Shown one piece after another: positions 1 through 9,780 of a stretch of 31,526 nt of DNA; position 1 is the stretch's first letter, and each line of letters starts with the position of its first letter. This DNA comes from Welwitschia mirabilis. Lineage: Eukaryota; Gnetophyta; Gnetopsida; Welwitschiales. The position numbers were made by a program, and so were the translations under genes. The notes below the pieces were generated by a model. The model saw only the letters and a program-made list of their open reading frames with translations. It had not been told where the DNA came from and did not search any database. The stretch spans positions 272,668,245-272,699,770 of the forward strand of contig JBOZIK010000001.1 of NCBI GenBank assembly GCA_051453625.1, read 5' to 3'.

Positions 1-2
1 TT

Positions 3-1070
3 AAAGGTGAACCGTTCGATTGTTAGGGAATCGATTTTGTAGGCCCGATTCTTCCATCTTCCAATGAGAAAAATTATATTTTAGTCGCTATGGACTATGT
101 TACCAAATGGGTCGAAGCTATTTCTACCTTTAAAAATGATGCTCGAACTACTTGTAATTTTTTTGGATCTCATATATTTCAACGATTTGGTTTTCCACAT
201 ATTATTATTAGTGATCCAGGTACCTATTTCATCAATCACCTCTTTTAAAAACTTATTCTATCCATTTGTATTAAACATTCAGTNNNNNNNNNNNNNNNNN
301 NNNNNNNNNNNNNNNNNNNNNNNNNNNNNNNNNNNNNNNNNNNNNNNNNNNNNNNNNNNNNNNNNNNNNNNNNNNNNNNNNNNTTGTATTAAACATTGAG
401 TCACTTGTGCTTATCACCCTCAAACCAATGGCCTAGCTGAAAATGCGAATAGAGAGATCAAAAAATGCTTCAAAAATTAGTTTTAGTCAATAAGAAGACT
501 TGGTCCTCTACACTTAATGATGTTCTTTGGGCTTATCATACTACTTAGCGTAACTCTCTAGGTTTCACACCTTACGAACTTGTATATGATAAAGTATGTG
601 TGTTACTACTTGATGTTTGTTATAATTCTTATCATTTCACCCATCAAATAAACCTTGCTGATCTCAACAAAAATCTCAAAATTGATCTAGCACAACTTAA
701 CCATCTTGATGAAAAATGTACTCATGCTCTACATCGTCAACTTATCCACAAGACCAAGCCAAGTTTCAGCATGATAAAAATATCATTCATAAACAGTTTG
801 AACCTAGCCAATTTGTCTTGTTGTATAACACNNNNNNNNNNTCCTACACAAAAAGTTAACTTCTAAATGATTAGGCCCTTATCTTATTGAGAAAGTATAC
901 TCTAATGGCTTAGTTGATATTTCCGATTTAAATACTAAAGAAATCCAAAAATTTAATGGACAACAGTTAAAAATCTATAAATCATTTTCTGATAAAACCA
1001 TGAACATGGTTAAAACACTTGATTTGGAAGCCCCTATTCAAAAGGAAAACCTTCCTTTCTCCATTCTCTA
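3..1070 (+). pseudogene. Ty3/gypsy integrase (core + GPY/F tail), degenerate
   Basis: Remnant of the integrase end of a gypsy pol gene; it enters the window already inside the catalytic core, so the HHCC zinc finger lies upstream. Visible in order: GIDFVGPI (catalytic Asp codon at 33-35), MDYVTKWVEAI, IIISDPGTYF (second Asp at 213-215), AYHPQTNGLAENANREIKK (catalytic Glu at 439-441), WAYHTT and FTPYELVYDK near 530-590, then LGPYLIEKVYSNGLVDI near 871-920, the GPY/F module. There are 59 residues between the two Asp. In-frame stops (several of TGG to TAG/TGA type) and frameshifts near 480 and 745 break the frame. Two N runs also interrupt it. The absence of a chromodomain and the style of the tail suggest an Athila/Tat-like lineage, which is an inference. 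It is the only copy in the window with integrase catalytic residues. Confidence 0.9.
284..383. other. 100-N assembly gap, probably spurious
   Basis: The 18 bases before the N run (266-283) and the 18 after it (384-401) are the same except for one base. Counting across the collapsed sequence puts exactly 35 residues between the second Asp and the Glu of the integrase, so no real sequence seems to be missing. Confidence 0.85.
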
Positions 1071-2632
1071 AATTCTTCCTTAACACATTCCTTGGTCAAC
1101 ACCATGTTATTAGTTGAACATCTTCTTACTTAACTAATGTTTTGGCTTATGACATTTCCATGATGAGTAATATTTTACTTGGGNNNNNNNNNNNNNNNNN
1201 NNNNNNNNNNNNNNNNNNNNNNNNNNNNNNNNNNNNNNNNNNNNNNNNNNNNNNNNNNNNNNNNNNNNNNNNNNNNNNNNNNNNNNNNNNNNNNNNNNNN
1301 NNNNNNNNNNNNNNNNNNNNNNNNNNNNNNNNNNNNNNNNNNNNNNNNNNNNNNNNNNNNNNNNNNNNNNNNNNNNNNNNNNNNNNNNNNNNNNNNNNNN
1401 NNNNNNNNNNNNNNNNNNNNNNNNNNNNNNNNNNNNNNNNNNNNNNNNNNNNNTTCATGTTCTATCTTATAAACATGGCCCTCATGATGTCCTACCACAA
1501 GCACACTAGGGCAAATATTCCCAAAAGAGGCCTTTAGTAGTGTGATATGGTACTTGTGGAAACTCCACTGAGGGGTCAATTAGCCATGCTATGCAGGTCC
1601 TTATCCCTCTGACAGTGGTTGCACTCCCCTTATTATGGTAGAAATAAAATTGCAATTAGAGGCTACGAGATCAGTGATGTTCCTGGTGTCATCAGAGGCA
1701 TTTCTTATTTTCCAGACTCATTTTTATTTATAGTACATCCATATGATCACTTTATTTTTCTGGATTCTAGTGTTGTTTTTAAGATAATATCTTGTAAGTT
1801 CTTGTTTTAAATATTTTTTTCCTCTTATCATTCATCGTTCGATCACATTAGCATACTTAACATTATTATAATCATTGCCCTATTGAGTGGAATTTTATAA
1901 AGTTCTACATTATGTCATGCATCATTATTTAGGTGATTTTCTATGATTGTTGCTTTAGGAATTTGTTAGGCTAGCATTTAGGATTATATCGTAATTTTCT
2001 TCATGTTCTTCTTATCCATTTTTATTTTGTTTCTCTCTTATTATTTCGCTAATGCCTTCTGAGCTATTTGTTTATACCTTTTCTGCATGAACTTATTTTT
2101 TTCTAGTTTCTTATGATGTTTCAATGATCTAATGAGTTCTCACATCTGCAAATCAGTATTCTTTTTGTGGTATCTTGTTCTGATGTCATCCTTCACTCCT
2201 CCACCATATTTTCATCTCTCCGGTGCTTTACTCCATTCTCTGGGTTCTGTCCTCCACTTTTGTCATCCCCATGACAAATGGGGACAACACTCTCCCTTTT
2301 CTAGGTGTAATCCAGGACAATTTACTTCTAGTATAAGGGGGGGTAGGATACCTTTCTGGGTCTTGAACTATTAATGATTTAATCTACCAAGGTTGTCTTA
2401 GGTAAAATTTTGACATGCAGGTCCAGCAGCATGTGCACTTTATAAGTTTTATTATGTTGAATTCATATTATAGTGACATGTTTAAGTAGGGGGGCTCTGA
2501 GATTTTTTTTTTTCAAAATTTATATTTTCTTAATGGATGATATCATTTTTATAAACTCAGTTACAATTTATATGTAGTATTTTCAAATTGGATCGCAATA
2601 TAGTGATCGCTTTCTTTGTTAGGGACTAATAA
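1071..2632 (+). other. 3' non-coding region of element A
   Basis: Sequence between the integrase tail and the LTR, without a credible gene. A 270-N gap covers 1184-1453. The stretch 1475-1770 contains a block (tacttgtggaaactccactg ... cagaggcatt) that recurs at 11560-11760, 14400-14625 and, inverted, 18020-18160. A later block around 1905-2030 (tatgtcatgcatc) recurs at 14735-14840 and inverted near 17850. It therefore belongs to the transposon family. The part from 1453 to 2380 is visibly richer in G+C than the later copies. Short ORFs here are chance. Confidence 0.7.
2259..2278. other. 8-bp perfect hairpin with CCCC loop
   Basis: tttgtcat and atgacaaa form a perfect 8-bp stem around cccc, followed by tggggac. 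A hairpin beside a short G run close to the 3' end of an LTR element could be part of the polypurine-tract region, but the better-supported tract in this family is at 2633-2649. Function unproven. Confidence 0.4.
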
Positions 2633-2649
2633 GACTAAGTAAAGGGCTA
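2633..2649 (+). other. Polypurine tract at the 3' LTR boundary of element A
   Basis: gactaagtaaagggcta lies directly before the LTR start at 2650. The equivalent gactaagtgagaggcca lies before the LTR start at 16306. The conservation and the position fit the plus-strand priming site of LTR elements. Confidence 0.6.
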
Positions 2650-3876
2650 TGTTACAATGCTAATTTGTGGGAATTTGATGATGTATTTAAGTAATTCTAC
2701 AAGGTAGTTACTTAGGTTTTGATGCAATACTAATTATTATAAAGGAATGATAAGATGATCAGAAAAATAGGTGATATCTAGCATCTTTGGTAGATTCTCG
2801 AGTTAATTCTGAGATTGCAGGATAGGAGAAGAACATAAAAATGCAAATGTTGACTTACCTTGAAAAGAAAGAAGGTAATAAGACNNNNNNNNNNCCATTG
2901 TCCCCTGGGTCATGTGGACGACACTCAGAATGATAGGATTGCTAACATGGACAGAAACCTACAGTGCCAACTATAGAACCTGGCACACACATCAAAAAGA
3001 TATAATCCATCTTATTGTCCGGATGATGATGAAGATGACATGTTAGAACTAGCAGCAAGTGCATGATACACAAACCAAAGAATAGGGCACACAATCTAAG
3101 CTACTGAGGTAGTGTCATCCCTTTGTTCTTCTGGATGAGATACAAGATGACAACTGTTTTCTGCTTTGTAATGTATGCCAATGGGCCACACCAGTTGTCA
3201 GGGTCTCTTCTCCTGCCTTGAGTTTTTGGCCATCCAATTCTTCTCTCAGGGGTCTATAAAAACCTCTCTACCCCTTCATTTCTTTTTTCTATCTTTTGTT
3301 CTCCATACTTGTGACAGAAGCTTGAAGGCGAGAGGTCCATCCCATACTACAGAAAGGAGTTCCCTTGGTGTCAGGCTGTGTCCCCTTATTGAGGTGCTAT
3401 TATTTTGGTCTTATAAGTATATGTTCATGATTNNNNNNNNNNNNNNNNNNNNNNNNNNNNNNNNNNNNNNNNNNNNNNNNNNNNNNNNNNNNNNNNNNNN
3501 NNNNNNNNNNNNNNNNNNNNNNNNNNNNNNNNNNNNNNNNNNNNNNNNNNNNNNNNNNNNNNNNNNNNNNNNNNNNNNNNNNNNNNNNNNNNNNNNNNNN
3601 NNNNNNNNNNNNNNNNNNNNNNNNNNNNNNNNNNNNNNNNNNNNNNNNNNNNNNNNNNNNNNNNNNNNNNNNNNNNNNNNNNNNNNNNNNNNNNNNNNNN
3701 NNNNNNNNNNNNNNNNNNNNNNNNNNNNNNNNNNNNNNNNNNNNNNNNNNNNNNNNNNNNNNNNNNNNNNNNNNNNNNNNNNNNNNNNNNNNNNNNNNNN
3801 NNNNNNNNNNNNNNNNNNNNNNNNNNNNNNNNNNNNNNNNNNNNNNNNNNNNNNNNNNNNNNNNNNNNNNNNNNNN
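2650..3876 (+). repeat. LTR of gypsy element A
   Basis: Starts TGTTACAATGC after the polypurine tract. The part from 3120 to 3424 aligns by eye with 6440-6720 and 16740-17000 (same order: gtaatgtatg..., TATA box, ...cccttattgaggtgctatta). It contains a 10-N run at 2885 and a 456-N gap at 3433-3888 that hides the U5 end. The end given is inferred, because 3890 (catctatact) matches the base 14 positions after the LTR end at 7210. Internal family sequence lies on both sides, so this LTR may be shared by two elements or be a recombination product. Richer in G+C than every other LTR here. Confidence 0.75.
3255..3262 (+). promoter_or_regulatory. TATA box of LTR A
   Basis: tataaaaa in ggtctataaaaacctctc, at the same relative place as taataaata in the LTR at 16306 and tataaata in the inverted LTR at 5224-5231. 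Expected pol II core promoter at the U3/R boundary of an LTR. Confidence 0.55.
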
Positions 3877-4004
3877 NNNNNNNNNNNNCCATCTATACTA
3901 GCGTGTGTTTTTTTGTATAAGTGATATGATGTATAGGTCTACCTAAGGACTTCAAAATTGCACAAAATACGCACCGCAACAAGATGACATACCTCAAAAA
4001 ATAT
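3877..4004 (+). repeat. Start of a 5' leader (truncated)
   Basis: The visible part from 3889 resembles the leader that follows the LTR at 7210 (catctatattagtatgt; then gca...aatacgcacc..caaca). The match stops near 4000, where an inverted 3' region begins, so a second plus-strand element was cut here. Confidence 0.45.
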
Positions 4005-4159
4005 ATATGTATCATCTACCAAGTCATCTAGACAACCGATGACAAGGCTTGTAAAAGGAATTAAAAAAAGTGAAATATTAGTATAATAAGTTAAGCTTAG
4101 ATGCATCAGGAAAGTTTCAAAAGTTATTAGAAAGTATAAAAAGATAGGAAATGGTTAAG
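4005..4159 (-). repeat. Fragment of gypsy 3' non-coding region, minus strand
   Basis: Aligns by eye with 5790-5940 in the same orientation (both carry catctac, then a tctaga palindrome, then ataagttaagct/ataaattaagct, and end aaatggttaag/aaatggctaag). It is the reverse of 15190-15350, which lies in the 3' region of the plus-strand element. It ends at the 100-N gap 4160-4259. Confidence 0.55.
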
Positions 4160-4259
4160 NNNNNNNNNNNNNNNNNNNNNNNNNNNNNNNNNNNNNNNNN
4201 NNNNNNNNNNNNNNNNNNNNNNNNNNNNNNNNNNNNNNNNNNNNNNNNNNNNNNNNNNN

Positions 4260-4591
4260 TAAAAACTGATAGTTATTTACTAAGTCCTCTAGATGATAAA
4301 AATCCTAAGTCTCATAGGTTGCCATTTATGCACATCATCTGGATCATGATAGGGATGGCAAGCATTATTTTTGAAATACAAAATGCACTATAGAAAAATA
4401 CCTAAACTAAAATCCAAACTACTCATTTGAATAATGATAATCATCAAACACCAAGTAGCCTTTCCTGATAATAGTTCTAAGATGTTGTAGTGCATATTTG
4501 TGTAAAAGTTGCATTCTTAAACAAATCCTAAAAATCACAAATATATATATTACAAAACAAAACACCCTAGTATAGCTGGTAGTGATCAAAA
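4260..4591 (-). repeat. 5' leader of a minus-strand gypsy element
   Basis: Read on the minus strand it follows the LTR at 4592-5736 and resembles the leaders at 7211-7500 and 23330-23613. The best-kept part is 4417-4493 (caacatcttaga ... aaaggctact ... gattatcattattcaaat). It includes two copies of the TCTAGATGAT-type palindrome (4287-4299, 4333-4350). No ORF. Confidence 0.6.
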
Positions 4592-5736
4592 TGTTGTAAT
4601 TTCATTAAAGGCACAGGTAAGAACAAAGAGAATTGATTTTAAATTAAACACTTATGTAATCTCTAAGTAGAACACTAATAATGCAAAATAATAATACAAA
4701 TAAACATACTATGAGATGTAAGTTATATTCTAAATTCAACATCTATTTAATTACCAAATAAGTCTATTATGAAGATTAGCTTTGTATAACCTAAATCAAT
4801 CAAGACAAGTTATTACTAAATAAAGACCAACCTACGCTATTAGGTACTTCGAACAAAATATGAAAGTCATGCAAACTTAATGTAGAAAATGAAATGCAAT
4901 ACACCTAAACTAATAATGTCAACCTTAACAAAGGTTATTCTAATGATCTATATCATAGATGAAGCTATTATAGAATCAAAAGTAACATAAAATATAAGAG
5001 AGATATACATAACAAATGATATAAAAATAAAAATAGAGTTTTTATTAAGTTTAACCAACATCCATATTATGAAGCAGTGGAATCTCAATGAAGGATACAC
5101 ATCCCAATACTAAGGAAGATGTTTCTTTGCAATAATAAGAAATGGACCTTTTGCCCTTTGATCTCTTGTTACGAGAATTTCTAGTGCTAAATAAGATAAA
5201 ATTGGAGTCAAGGGCAAAGGAAGTATTTATAAAACAATAAACTCTAAAAATAACAAATACTAATAGATGTGGTAAAACCCTAACAACTACATAAGAAGGT
5301 GTAAGACACATGGTGAATGTTTGGTAAAGTTTAGTGAAGTGTTATTTTTAGGTGTTATCCTACTAATTATCTAGACATCATAGAAGGTGATGCTAAATCA
5401 TATAAGTTCCACATTAGATGCCAGATTAGTCTAGTAGGCATCCTTATTAGCATAAGTACTTCTGTTATCTATACAGTTGTCTAGATGATGCGGTGGACAA
5501 TGGCTTCATAAAAATGTTTTTTGTGTTAGATTAGCCTCTTTAATTATATGATTATTTCTTTAGATAGAAAGTATTGTAATTTGCTTTAAATGATATCAAA
5601 CATAATGAAAATTGCATGTTTTCATGATATTTTTCATAGCTCTCCATTATAATCCAAACTCATCATAAACCTATTTAATATCCTGCAAAATTACTCAAAA
5701 CACCCTTTCAAATACATACAATTTGGCAGCACAACA
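4592..5736 (-). repeat. Gypsy LTR, minus strand
   Basis: Minus-strand LTR of about 1145 bp beginning TGTTGTGCTGCCAAATTG and ending TTACAACA, the TG...CA form. It corresponds in order and spacing to the LTRs at 6077, 16306 and 23614, with the TATA box at 5224-5231. Sequence on both sides is also from this family (3' region at 5737-6073, leader at 4260-4591), so it is flanked by internal sequence on both sides. The 86-codon open frame at 5051-5311 lies entirely inside it and is not a gene. Confidence 0.8.
5224..5231 (-). promoter_or_regulatory. TATA box of the inverted LTR
   Basis: tatttata on the plus strand reads TATAAATA on the minus strand, followed by cttcctttgcccttg, closely like taataaataccacctttgcc at 16838. 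Same relative position in each LTR of the family. Confidence 0.5.
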
Positions 5737-6073
5737 AAGGGTCAGATTTAGTTTGAAAAAGATGAAACATGAAAATGATATTTTTGCACCATCTACTTGG
5801 TTATCTAGATGATAAGAAGGATAAGAGGGATTTTCAAAAGATTAAAAAAATAAAACTAGCAATAAAATAAATTAAGCTCAAATGGTATTGCAGATGTTAT
5901 AAAAAGTTACCAAAAAGTTTAAGATATGGAAAATGGCTAAGAATTATGATAAATAAGGCATGATAAAGGAGGTGAATGCACCAAGCTAGGAAAGATTATG
6001 AAATATGCTATGAACTCATGATTATTAAGAAATAGAATGAATTTAAAGTTAAAATAAAAATTAAAGAACTAAA
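5737..6073 (-). repeat. Gypsy 3' non-coding region, minus strand
   Basis: Plus-strand 5800-6060 aligns base for base over long stretches with the reverse complement of 15080-15350 (for example aaggcatgataaaggaggt in both). It is therefore the 3' region of a minus-strand element lying just before the LTR at 5736. The comparable block in the plus element lies about 950 bp from its LTR, so a deletion separates this block from the LTR here. Confidence 0.65.
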
Positions 6074-6076
6074 CTC

Positions 6077-7210
6077 AATTTTTGATGGGGTATTGTGAGT
6101 GGTTTTATAGGACATTTAAATAGGTTTAAGTACAAAATGATGATTATTGAGAATTAAGGAGAAAATATTGTAAATGCATAAATACCATTACTTTTTGAGG
6201 AATTTTGGATTAATTTTAATAGTTTATAATTTAAGTAAGAATTAATGAGCTTTAAGGATAATTTAACTTAATAAAGAACTTTAAGAAGGCTTGTCCTTTC
6301 ATCATCTAGATAACATACTAGGATAATACCACCTACATGCTAACTAGAATGTTGACTAGACTAGTAGCAAGGCTAAATATAGAACTCTTTTGATATGGCA
6401 TCATCCCCATAATCATTGAAATGATATACATGATGACCACCTAATTTTAGTCAATGTACTAAACTCCATTAAACTCTTGCAATGTATTATGTTCTCTCTT
6501 ATGAATCTGTTAGGGTTCTATCACATCTATTAGATTTGCTATTATTAAAGTCTATTGTTATCAATAAATATCAAATTCATCCTTAACTCTAATCATCTTT
6601 ATTTATACCAAAATTATTATGATAGGAGATCAAAGGGCTAGAGCTATGTCTAATAGTTATAGAGAGGAGTCTTTCTTAGTTTTGGGTTGTGTCTTCTTTA
6701 TTGAGGTACTACTTCTTTGTAGTGAGATGTTAGTTTGACTTTTAATGGAAATATTCTTTTAGTTTTATTCATATTTATGTATGTCTACTTTATAGTTTAT
6801 GTTTATTCTAATCATGTGATAACTTATTTAGTGATATATTCATATGGGCAACCTTTGTTAAGGGTGAAATCATTAGTTTAGAATCTTGCATTGCATTTTA
6901 TATTTCATTGAATAAATCAATATATGTTTTCATATTTTTTCTAATGCACTTAATAACTTAGGTTGGTTTTAATTAGTGATAGTTTCCTTGATTAATCTAG
7001 GTTATGTAGGATCTATTTTGGTATAGGTTATGTAGAGTTTATTTTGGTAACAAAGATTTGATATTTAAATAGATATTACATTTAGAGTAGTTTGTATTTG
7101 CATTTTCATTGTGTGCCTACTTGACTTACATTTTTTATTTTTTTTTAACATTTACTTCATAAAATGAAATTCTCTAGCTTTGAGCCTAGTGTCTTTGATG
7201 GATTATAACA
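6077..7210 (+). repeat. 5' LTR of the central gypsy element (5' end truncated)
   Basis: Direct repeat of 16306-17464: gaattaatgagctttaagg, then aatttaacttaataaagaac, the TATA region near 6563, tctagctttgagcctag and the end gattataaca are shared in the same order. Comparison with the LTR ending at 24926 shows that the first 30-40 bp (TGTTGTGATGCCAAATTG...) are missing where it abuts inverted sequence. With the copy at 16306 it brackets about 9 kb, so the two may be the LTRs of one old element. Their many differences would then mean great age. Confidence 0.8.
6561..6570 (+). promoter_or_regulatory. TATA-like box of the central 5' LTR
   Basis: tcaataaata occupies the position of TATAAATA in the sister LTRs. 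Degraded. Confidence 0.35.
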
Positions 7211-7760
7211 TTTGGGTCCATTCTCATCTATATTAGTATGTCACTTTTATGCATATATTTATGATTCATAAGATTTTACTAAGAACATAATGTTTGCATA
7301 AATACACACAACAACATCTTAGTATCATTGCTGACAAAGGCTACAGGGAGTTTGAGAATTATCATTACTTAGATAAGTGCTTTAGATTTCAAGTCAAGTA
7401 TTTGTTTGTGATAGTATTGTATTTTTACTGTAAAAATTATAGTTTTTATTTTCACATTTTTTCACATTTTTGTATCCACATTTTTTGAGCCTATCATCTT
7501 GTCAATCATTTCAATGATATAAATAGATGATATTCTAGAGTTAGGGTTTTCGTTTTTTTTCATTTTCAAGTTTATTTTTGGTTTTCTACGACATAATAAG
7601 TCAATATCGTCTCCTATGGTATTTTCATGACACTAGAAGATGACTAACATTTTGTTTCTGTTTTGATTTTTAGTTATTTTGCTTTTTATTTTTTCTATTT
7701 TTTATTTTTTATTTTATTTTCATTCAAGATATCATCTAAATAATAACTAAGATGATGAAT
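7211..7760 (+). repeat. 5' leader of the central element
   Basis: Follows the LTR end. The first bases (tttgggtccattctc) sit where the tRNA primer-binding site should be but are too changed to name the tRNA. The block 7300-7383 (caacatcttagtatcattgc ... aaaggctac ... gataagtgctt) is the best-conserved leader segment, also at 4417-4493 and 23440-23520 in inverse. A T-rich stretch (7670-7725) precedes a palindrome-containing segment near 7731. The 64-codon frame at 7294-7488 is chance. Confidence 0.6.
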
Positions 7761-9230
7761 AGATAGAAATTTTATTAAGTATGAAAAAACATGATAATAT
7801 TCATAGTGAAAAGCTCAAATATTTAAGGAAATAGAGCTTAATCAAAACAAGATTAGAAAAGGCTTACTTAATAAAAATTAAAAAAAAAAGGTATACACAT
7901 CCTAGGTTTATAATTTCCAAGACTTGAAGAATTTTTTTCTACTTTTATGATTTTTGAACCAAATCTTTTAAATAGCAGTAGTAAAAGTAATAGAATAAGA
8001 GAAAAAATGTTTCTCCCCTTTTTATTAATGAGTAGAATCACTTAATATAAACATAATAGAATCCTCTAGTTTAAATGAAATCATTACCATAGGAGACATA
8101 ATTTCTAGAAGGAGATGTGAAAGATAAAAATCTTATAGTTTATCTCCTAATAATGATCTAGAACTTAAAATCAAGCATTCTTCTTATTCATCCTTCTCAT
8201 CTACTGATAATAATAATGATAAAAGACCACTATGAGATATATTAACTAAAATGAAAGTTACAGAAAGGAGGAGAAAATATAGAAATTCCAAGAATAATGG
8301 AAATAAAACACTTACAGAAATATTTCAAGAATAATTCTAGGAAACTTCAAATGATATTGAGGCTACGAATCCTTCCTCTTTTTTAACCTCTTATTTTTCC
8401 ATTTCTTCTTTTCAAACTTTAAATAAAAATAACAAAAACAATTTACAACACTTTAAGAATTTCACCTCATCTAGTAAAACATCTTACAATTAGTTTAGTA
8501 AATTCTAATAATCTCTCATGAGTCATTATGAAGAACAACAATCTTCTATTCATTATCATGAAGAACAAGATCCATCTACCACAAGTTACTATTAAGAAAG
8601 AAATAACTTAGTAACAAAAATACTTAAGGAATAAAAATGAAGAAAGAAAATACCAATAAGAACTTAGAAAATTTGATTGGACTATTACAATAAACTTTAT
8701 TACAAATTCAACAATCTCAAAGTTCTTTTACATAACAAGCCTATCCTACTACATCCCATCTTGAGAAATATGAGGAGAACTTTGAAATAATAAATAACAA
8801 TACTTCTTTCTTAAACATAAAAAATGAGAGTAATGATCAATCTACAACATCAAACTTATTAGAAAATGATCAACAAATAGAAGTCAATAATGATTAAAAT
8901 CCATTATTCAACAATAAAAATGAAGCTAGTTATTTCTCAGATGATGAGCTAGGTTATAACTCCATTCAATTCCTATTAGTAAATAAAGAAAAAATAAAAG
9001 AATTAAATCATGAACAATCTAAAAATTCTTTAATCCATGATAAACATAATGATCACATTTCTTCTTTTAATGAATTTAATAAGTTAAAAAATAATAACAT
9101 ATAATAAAATAATGAGAATAATTAAGAAGAATAAGATGATGATTATATTGAAATATTAGTTCATATCACTAATTTTCACTCACATTGTGATAAGGATGAA
9201 AGATTTTAAACTTTAAAAGAAGTTCAACAT
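7761..9230 (+). pseudogene. Degenerate Asn/Glu/Ser-rich coding region, probably transposon-encoded
   Basis: No single frame stays open, but successive frames keep a consistent, non-random composition: YEEQ, NNKNN and SSFSS style tracts with stops at former Gln codons. Around 7770-7850 the DNA resembles the start of the reading frame of inverted element D (aaattattgagtatgcaaga at 23080-23062). The frame at 8930-9230 runs straight into the acidic ORF below (DDDYIEILVHITNF, then stops). I see no Gag zinc knuckle, protease or reverse transcriptase motif. It is probably the front of the same protein as 9231-9698; its role is unknown. Confidence 0.4.
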
Positions 9231-9698
9231 ATGATATTAATGGAGAATTTAAGTAATGAAATGAAATTAATACAAAATTTACATTATGAAGAAAGTCAAC
9301 CTTCCATATCATCTAGATCACAGTCTAAGATGAAAGTCAGTAATTGCAATTTAACTATAGAAAATGAGGAATATAGTTTAGAATTAATAGAATTATTCAA
9401 TAGAGAGGAAGAAGAGGTAACTCAAGAAATATCAAAAAATCTTCCATCACACAATGAAAAGTTTTCTTTATATAATCTTTTTAATGATATTTTTGAGGAA
9501 TCCACTTACTTAGAAAATGAAAATAATCCTCAACAAAATAATAATAAGTTTAATAAAGAAAAGCAAGATATAGTCAATGATATTGACAAAGACAATGAAG
9601 AAGAGGGAGATATTATCAAAGAATATAACAAAGAAAGTAAAGAGACCATTCAACCAAGTAATGATGAAGTCAATAATAAGGAGGAAAAAAATAAATAA
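9231..9698 (+). CDS. Acidic Asn/Glu-rich ORF, unknown function
   Basis: Open frame of 155 codons, unusually long for this decayed window. The product is hydrophilic and strongly acidic, with runs such as NREEEE, DKDNEEEGD and NKEEKNK and a Ser-rich patch SISSRSQSK near residues 25-33, and no hydrophobic segment or known motif. The frame is also open upstream of the first ATG back to a TAA at 9207, so the present start is probably not the original one and this is the C-terminal part of a longer broken protein. The last 110 bp match inverted element D near 19490-19600 (kept stretch: aaagaatataa, later a..gaggaga/aggagga, then ttaaac-caaac). In D it follows the protease, so it is likely a post-protease or linker segment of the element polyprotein. 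Expression is doubtful. Confidence 0.45.
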   Translation: MILMENLSNEMKLIQNLHYEESQPSISSRSQSKMKVSNCNLTIENEEYSLELIELFNREEEEVTQEISKNLPSHNEKFSLYNLFNDIFEESTYLENENNPQQNNNKFNKEKQDIVNDIDKDNEEEGDIIKEYNKESKETIQPSNDEVNNKEEKNK

Positions 9699-9780
9699 GA
9701 ACTAATTAAAATTTAAACAAACTTAAAGGGAGAATAAACTGATACCTTCCACTAACATAAACCAACTTAAAGAGTTTACT

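Noticed and set aside
1142-1579. Several overlapping open frames of 97-134 codons on both strands
   Set aside because: They are almost entirely the 270-N gap translated as X; only a few real codons remain.
2132-2374. 80-codon plus-strand ORF
   Set aside because: In the 3' non-coding region, no motif, not kept in the homologous regions.
3175-3924. A 249-codon frame on the plus strand and a 155-codon frame on the minus strand
   Set aside because: Both run through the 456-N gap; the real part lies in an LTR and corresponds to non-coding sequence in the other LTR copies.
5051-5311. 86-codon minus-strand ORF
   Set aside because: Lies wholly inside an LTR, across the TATA box; the homologous LTRs do not keep the frame.
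7211-7228. A clean tRNA primer-binding site after the gypsy LTR
   Set aside because: tttgggtccattctc has the right position, but it differs among the copies and does not match a tRNA 3' end well enough to name.
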